Shown here in pieces: positions 60,519 to 64,000 of a stretch of DNA of 64,000 nucleotides (positions are counted from its first letter, which is position 1; each line of letters opens with the position of its first letter). The DNA lies in the NCBI RefSeq assembly GCF_014635305.1, contig NZ_BMCS01000002.1, positions 558,001 to 622,000 on the forward strand, read 5' to 3'. Below the pieces are notes generated by a model. The model searched no databases. It was given only the letters and a program-made list of their open reading frames with translations, and was not told where the DNA came from. The translations under genes were made by a program, and so were the position numbers. This DNA is from Williamsia phyllosphaerae (GTDB taxonomy: Bacteria; Actinomycetota; Actinomycetes; Mycobacteriales; Mycobacteriaceae).

Positions 60519-60663
60519 GCCCACCAGTTGGGCACGTAAGCCCGCCAGTTGGGCACGTAAGCCCTTCAGTTGGGCACCCGCACCCGTGTTGGGCCCTAGT
60601 TTTCGCGCGTTGGGCCGTCGCTGCCATGCGTTGGGCCGTCGTCGCCCCGCGTTGGGCCGTCAT
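60503..60663. repeat. Array B: 21-bp-period repeat array overlapping two gene ends
   Basis: Four units of CCAGTTGGGCACGTAA type start at 60503, 60524, 60545 and (diverged) 60566. After one 19-bp step, four units with core GTTGGGCC start near 60588, 60609, 60630 and 60651, again 21 bp apart. All units have the same orientation. The first core is identical to array A, 42 kb away. The first unit supplies the TAA of the monooxygenase gene. The last units encode the C-terminal heptads DGPTRGD-DGPTHGS-DGPTREN of the convergent permease, whose stop (60596-60598) is also inside the array. Confidence 0.92.
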
Positions 60664-61984
60664 TCGCCGCTGCCGGCTTCGCATCGACCGGCGTCGCGAC
60701 ATCCGGCACGACGGTCCCGCGGATGCCTCCGACGATCTTCATCACGTGATAGATCACCAGGGCGGCAACCGCACCCAGCGCGATGCCGGCGAAGCTCAGA
60801 TCGCCGATCTTCCAGGTGAAGTCGGCGATGCCGATGACCAACGGGATGGCGGCGGTGAACTGGTTGATGGGCTTGGAGAAGTCGACGCGGTTGGTGACCC
60901 AGATGTTGACACCCAGGATTCCGACGAGTCCGTAGAGCGCCGTGGTGACGCCGCCGAGCACGCCGGGCGGGATGGATGCGATGACGGCGCCGACCTTGGG
61001 CGACAGCCCCAGCAGGACCGCCGCGATGCCCGCGACCCAGTAGGCGGCCGTCGAGTAGATCTTGGTTGCCGCCATGACGCCGATGTTCTCGGCGTAGGTG
61101 GTCGTCGCCGAACCACCACCGCTGCCGGCGAGGATGGTCGCGAGACCGTCGGCGCCGAGCGCACGCCCGATCTGCTTGTCGTAGTTGATGCCGGTCATCG
61201 TGTTGATCGACTTCACGTGGCCGATGTTCTCGACCACCAGCACCAGCACGACCGGGATGAACAGCGGTAGCACCGAGAAATGCAGTGTGGGCGTCTGGAA
61301 GTCGGGGAACCCGACCCAGCTCGCGGCACCGATCGCGTCGGTCTCCACCTTGCCCCGCGCCAGCGCCAGCAGATAGCCCAGGATGACGCAGACGAAGATG
61401 GCAAGACGGCCGAGAAGTCCCTTGAACAGGATCAGGACGGCGATCAGCAGCACGAGGACGACGGTCGCGGTGATCGCGTCTTTCTCGTAGTTGGTCTTGG
61501 CGGTCGGGGCGAGGTTGAGCCCGATGACTGCGACGATGGTGCCGGTGATGATCGGCGGCATCAGCGCCTCGATCCACCGGATGCCCGCGAAATGCACGAC
61601 CGCACCGATGATCACCAGCAGGATGCCGACCATCACCAGACCGCCGAGCGCGGAGCCCTGGCCGTCCGACGCCGTCGCCGCCGTCACCGGGGCGATGATC
61701 GCGAAGCTCGACCCGAGGTAGCTGGGCAGCCGGTTACGGGTGATCAGCAGGAACAGGATCGTGCCGATTCCGGAGAACAGAAGCGTCGTCGCGGGCGGGA
61801 AGCCCGTCAGCACCGGCACGAGGAATGTGGCTCCGAACATGGCCACGACGTGCTGCAGGCCGATGCTCACGGTGCGCGGCCACGTCAGTCGTTCGTGCGG
61901 GGCGACGACGTCTCCGCTGTCGACCTGCTTCCAACTGAACAACGACGTCTTCGTGTCTGGCTGTGACACGTCTGGCTTGGACAT
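60596..61984 (-). CDS. Uracil/xanthine permease (NCS2/UraA family)
   Basis: 462 residues with about 14 membrane helices. GLQHVVAMFGATFLVPVLTG opens helix 1, VVLVLVVENIGHVKSI holds the substrate-site glutamate, and LAGSGGGSATTTYAENIGVMA carries the second family motif. It imports uracil, xanthine or a related base with protons. The start ATG at 61984 gives MSKPDVSQPDTK. The C-terminal tail DGPTxGx repeated three times is coded by array B and is not part of the NCS2 fold, so it is probably a disordered cytoplasmic tail gained from the repeats. Confidence 0.92.
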   Translation of the reverse strand: MSKPDVSQPDTKTSLFSWKQVDSGDVVAPHERLTWPRTVSIGLQHVVAMFGATFLVPVLTGFPPATTLLFSGIGTILFLLITRNRLPSYLGSSFAIIAPVTAATASDGQGSALGGLVMVGILLVIIGAVVHFAGIRWIEALMPPIITGTIVAVIGLNLAPTAKTNYEKDAITATVVLVLLIAVLILFKGLLGRLAIFVCVILGYLLALARGKVETDAIGAASWVGFPDFQTPTLHFSVLPLFIPVVLVLVVENIGHVKSINTMTGINYDKQIGRALGADGLATILAGSGGGSATTTYAENIGVMAATKIYSTAAYWVAGIAAVLLGLSPKVGAVIASIPPGVLGGVTTALYGLVGILGVNIWVTNRVDFSKPINQFTAAIPLVIGIADFTWKIGDLSFAGIALGAVAALVIYHVMKIVGGIRGTVVPDVATPVDAKPAAANDGPTRGDDGPTHGSDGPTREN

Positions 61985-62146
61985 GCCGATCAGTCTGCGG
62001 CATCGGGTCACGCTTCGCGCGGAATGCGCGACGAGACGCGGTCGCTGTCGGATTCATCCGAATCGATGGAACCGGATACGTTACCCTTGCGTCCAACTTT
62101 CGGGAGCGCGACCAGCGTTGTCACCATCTCGTCGTCGGGGGTTCGT

Positions 62147-62440
62147 ATGGAGCTTGATCCGTCTGTCGTGCAGGCATTCTCGGGGCAGGTACACGATGCT
62201 TCGACGACTATTGGCGATACTCACTTGGGCGCCGGGGTGACCACCTCGTGCGATTCGCTGTCGGGATCGACGTCGCAGTACGCCGCCCGCCTGGTCGGTC
62301 AGTTCATGTCCTCCCTCGTCAGTGATCACGCCGCGAACGTCGACCGCATGGGCACGTCGGTGACGTCTGCGGCCGAGACACTGGTCGTGCAGGACGGTGC
62401 GGTGAAAGCCGACCTCGACAAGGCCTGGCCAGGGCGCTGA
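62147..62440 (+). CDS. EspC-like type VII secretion substrate
   Basis: 97 residues, two predicted helices with a central turn: MELDPSVVQAFSGQVHDAST then SGSTSQYAARLVGQFMSSLV and HAANVDRMGTSVTSAAETLVVQDGAVKADLDK. This is the pattern of the small EspC/type VII secretion-target family, which pair with a larger partner. The ATG at 62147 gives MELDP, the usual start; a longer frame upstream has no ribosome-binding site. It overlaps the next gene by one base (TGATG), so the two proteins are made together. Confidence 0.75.
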   Translation: MELDPSVVQAFSGQVHDASTTIGDTHLGAGVTTSCDSLSGSTSQYAARLVGQFMSSLVSDHAANVDRMGTSVTSAAETLVVQDGAVKADLDKAWPGR

Positions 62441-63840
62441 TGCTGCCGAGCCGAGCACGGTTGCAAGGGTGGGACCCGGGTGGCCTGGCGGCCAAGTCCG
62501 GGCCGATCACCTCCGGTGGTGCCGCGGTCGAGTCGGCGGTGGCCACGATCGCCGCCAACTGCCGCACCCTCCCGGCACTGCACGGCTGGAGCGGTGAGTC
62601 ACACGACGCCGCGACGGCGGCTTTCGACCGTTCCAAACGCCCCGCCGCCGCGATCGCAGACGCGGCTGAGGCAATCGCCCAGGCACTCGTCGTCGGGTCA
62701 CACGCGGTCGGCACCGCTCGAACTCAACTGTTGGACAAAGCCACCGCGATCGAGGCGGGCCGTCTGCTGGTCACCGACGGCTGGGTCGTCCTGCTGAAGC
62801 CGTTGGCGATGACGCGCGCCGAAGCGGTCGAACTCCAGAAACTCCAAGCGGCCGAACAGGCTGAGATCAACCGACTCCTCGCCGCCGTGGACGACGCCGA
62901 CAACGCAACCGCACGTGACCTCTCCGCCGCGGCGCAGCGTTTCGGGTTCACGCCTCCCGGCAGCGGCGACTGGTTATCGACTCTTGTCACGGTGGGTTCA
63001 ACCCGCCCGGGTGACGACGTCGCCGATCCACGTCTACCGATGACGATGCTGGCCCAGAAACAGGCACAGGCCGCCGACGCCGCGACCACCGTCGCCGCGA
63101 GAACCGACGACACCGAGCGCAACGGAACCAAACTCGCCGTCATCACCATGCAGGACGGCAGCAGACGCGAAATTCGCGAGTGGAAAGACCAGGTGCCCGA
63201 GAAGGGCCAGATGCCACTCTTCTTCAGCGGCCGTTCACCCACCACCGGGTCGTCGGAGACCACCTATGACCCCGACGGAAACCGGGTGCTGACGATCGGC
63301 TCGAGTACGAGCGTCGAGGGCACCAGCCGCACGATCAGGAAGGCGGACGGAAGCGGCGTCGTTGCCTACATCGGCGCGCAGGGCCAAAAGTCTGGCTGGA
63401 CCTTCGGGACCGACGGAAGCTACGAGAAAGACCTCCCCACCGACGCGCCCTTCTTCACGCATCCGGAACTGACGGTGACCGGCGGCGGGATCTCGGCGCT
63501 CCAGAATTTCGCCGAATCGCCAAAGGGTGTGGCAGCGTTGGGAGAAGCGACGGCGTCGAAAGTTGCTGTCGGTGCCAAATATGGCGGCCCGGCGCTGGGA
63601 ATCGCGACCACCGTCTACGACATGGCCGTCGCAGACAATCAGTACGAAGCATGCCGCGCCATGTATTCAGGCGTGGGAGGGACCGTTGGCGGAACCGTGA
63701 GCGGCATGGCGGGTGGCGCAGCCGGCGCCATTGCCGGTGGGGTCGGCGCCCCGATCGGCGCGGGCCTGGGGACGATCGCCGGAACCTGGATATTCGGCAA
63801 GCTCGGTGACGAGATCGGCCAGATGGTGTGCGCCAAATGA
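62440..63840 (+). CDS. Putative type VII secreted effector with glycine-zipper C-terminus
   Basis: 466 residues. The N-terminal part (about 1-225) is helical with a WxG-like turn at 50-52 (LHGWSGESHDAA), as in WXG100/LXG substrates. The middle (about 230-345) is predicted beta-rich (QDGSRREIREW, DPDGNRVLTIGSS, GSYEKDLPTD). The C-terminus (411-459) is a glycine-zipper hydrophobic stretch (GGTVGGTV to GTIAGTWIFGKLG) able to insert in membranes, between the only late cysteines. I do not recognise a named toxin domain. It is coupled to the EspC-like gene and followed 37 bp later by a membrane-protein gene, a layout seen for secreted toxins with immunity proteins. Pore formation is inference. Confidence 0.6.
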   Translation: MLPSRARLQGWDPGGLAAKSGPITSGGAAVESAVATIAANCRTLPALHGWSGESHDAATAAFDRSKRPAAAIADAAEAIAQALVVGSHAVGTARTQLLDKATAIEAGRLLVTDGWVVLLKPLAMTRAEAVELQKLQAAEQAEINRLLAAVDDADNATARDLSAAAQRFGFTPPGSGDWLSTLVTVGSTRPGDDVADPRLPMTMLAQKQAQAADAATTVAARTDDTERNGTKLAVITMQDGSRREIREWKDQVPEKGQMPLFFSGRSPTTGSSETTYDPDGNRVLTIGSSTSVEGTSRTIRKADGSGVVAYIGAQGQKSGWTFGTDGSYEKDLPTDAPFFTHPELTVTGGGISALQNFAESPKGVAALGEATASKVAVGAKYGGPALGIATTVYDMAVADNQYEACRAMYSGVGGTVGGTVSGMAGGAAGAIAGGVGAPIGAGLGTIAGTWIFGKLGDEIGQMVCAK

Positions 63841-63877
63841 ACTTCCGCGTTAACCGTTTCGGCCTGGGTTGGCACAC

Positions 63878-64000
63878 GTGACAGGCAAGGTCTTCCCTCT
63901 CCCGAACAAATGGTCGACGCGCCCGCTCGTCGCCCTGACCATTGCGGCAGTGCTGTTCGCCGGAGTGGGGGTGTGGTTCTTGGTAGCGGCGTTGCTGAGT
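63878..64000 (+). CDS. Membrane protein, 3'-truncated by window edge
   Basis: 41 codons are visible from the GTG at 63878 (MTGKVFPLPNKWSTRP) and run into one strong hydrophobic helix (LVALTIAAVLFAGVGVWFLVAALL) at the right edge. No ribosome-binding site is evident, so the start is tentative. It follows the putative type VII effector on the same strand; a membrane immunity protein is one possibility, but the rest of the protein is not seen. Confidence 0.5.
   Translation, partial: MTGKVFPLPNKWSTRPLVALTIAAVLFAGVGVWFLVAALLS

Noticed and set aside
1..64000. Mobile element or genomic island
   Set aside because: No transposase, integrase, inverted terminal repeat or att-like repeat at the tRNA-Arg was seen, and base composition looks uniform apart from short promoter regions.

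Overview
The window is GC-rich, densely coded chromosomal DNA from a mycolic-acid actinobacterium (order Mycobacteriales). Gordonia or a close relative is the best guess. The reasons are LysX (a lysyl-phosphatidylglycerol synthase fused to lysyl-tRNA synthetase), a mycolic-type cyclopropane synthase, an EspC-like type VII secretion substrate, a DUF4185 (endo-D-arabinanase-type) secreted protein, Rv0909/Rv0910-type proteins, and many GTG starts with GGAGG ribosome-binding sites. I see no insertion sequence, prophage, CRISPR array or rRNA. The genus is inferred from gene content only.

Layout. 1-6.2 kb: end of a DMT-type membrane protein, glutathione peroxidase, tRNA-Arg(CCU), a divergent MFS/LysR pair, and a type III glutamine synthetase behind a GlnR-like box. 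6.3-11.6 kb: a long NRPS-like protein whose catalytic motifs are decayed, then a membrane-anchored VWA/solute-binding protein. 11.8-18.8 kb: a catabolic operon (CaiB CoA-transferase, two acyl-CoA dehydrogenases, YWTD-type propeller, hydroxyacyl-CoA dehydrogenase, SRPBCC protein) with a divergent LysR. 18.9-23.6 kb: secreted lipase, MT0933-type antitoxin, metallo-hydrolase, thiolase, NmrA-like protein. 23.7-27.2 kb: two paralogous secreted GDSL hydrolases flanking a P450/ferredoxin pair. 27.2-40.6 kb: FUSC transporter, Tat-exported phosphatase, a lipid-modifying operon, LysX, and a KimA-like potassium permease. 40.7-44.2 kb: an ADP-ribose/NAD module (ADP-ribosylglycohydrolase, macrodomain, NDH-2) divergent from a NrtR-like Nudix regulator, with a striking double operator. 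44.3-51.5 kb: amino-acid permease, DUF4185 protein, esterases and small membrane proteins. 51.5-56.3 kb: membrane glycosyltransferases. 56.3-60.5 kb: two MarR-controlled units. 60.6-64 kb: uracil/xanthine permease, then an EspC-like protein, a putative type VII effector and a truncated membrane protein.

The most unusual signal is a set of four short-period intergenic repeat arrays (periods 21, 21, 22 and 19 bp) with related cores (GTTGGGCAC, GTTTCGGCAC, GTTCGCACC). Three sit between convergent genes. One of them supplies the stop codon of one gene and the C-terminal heptads of its convergent neighbour. Other leads are the NrtR/ADP-ribose operator, the decayed but intact NRPS-like gene, the split Rv0909/Rv0910-type pair, and the putative type VII effector at the right edge.
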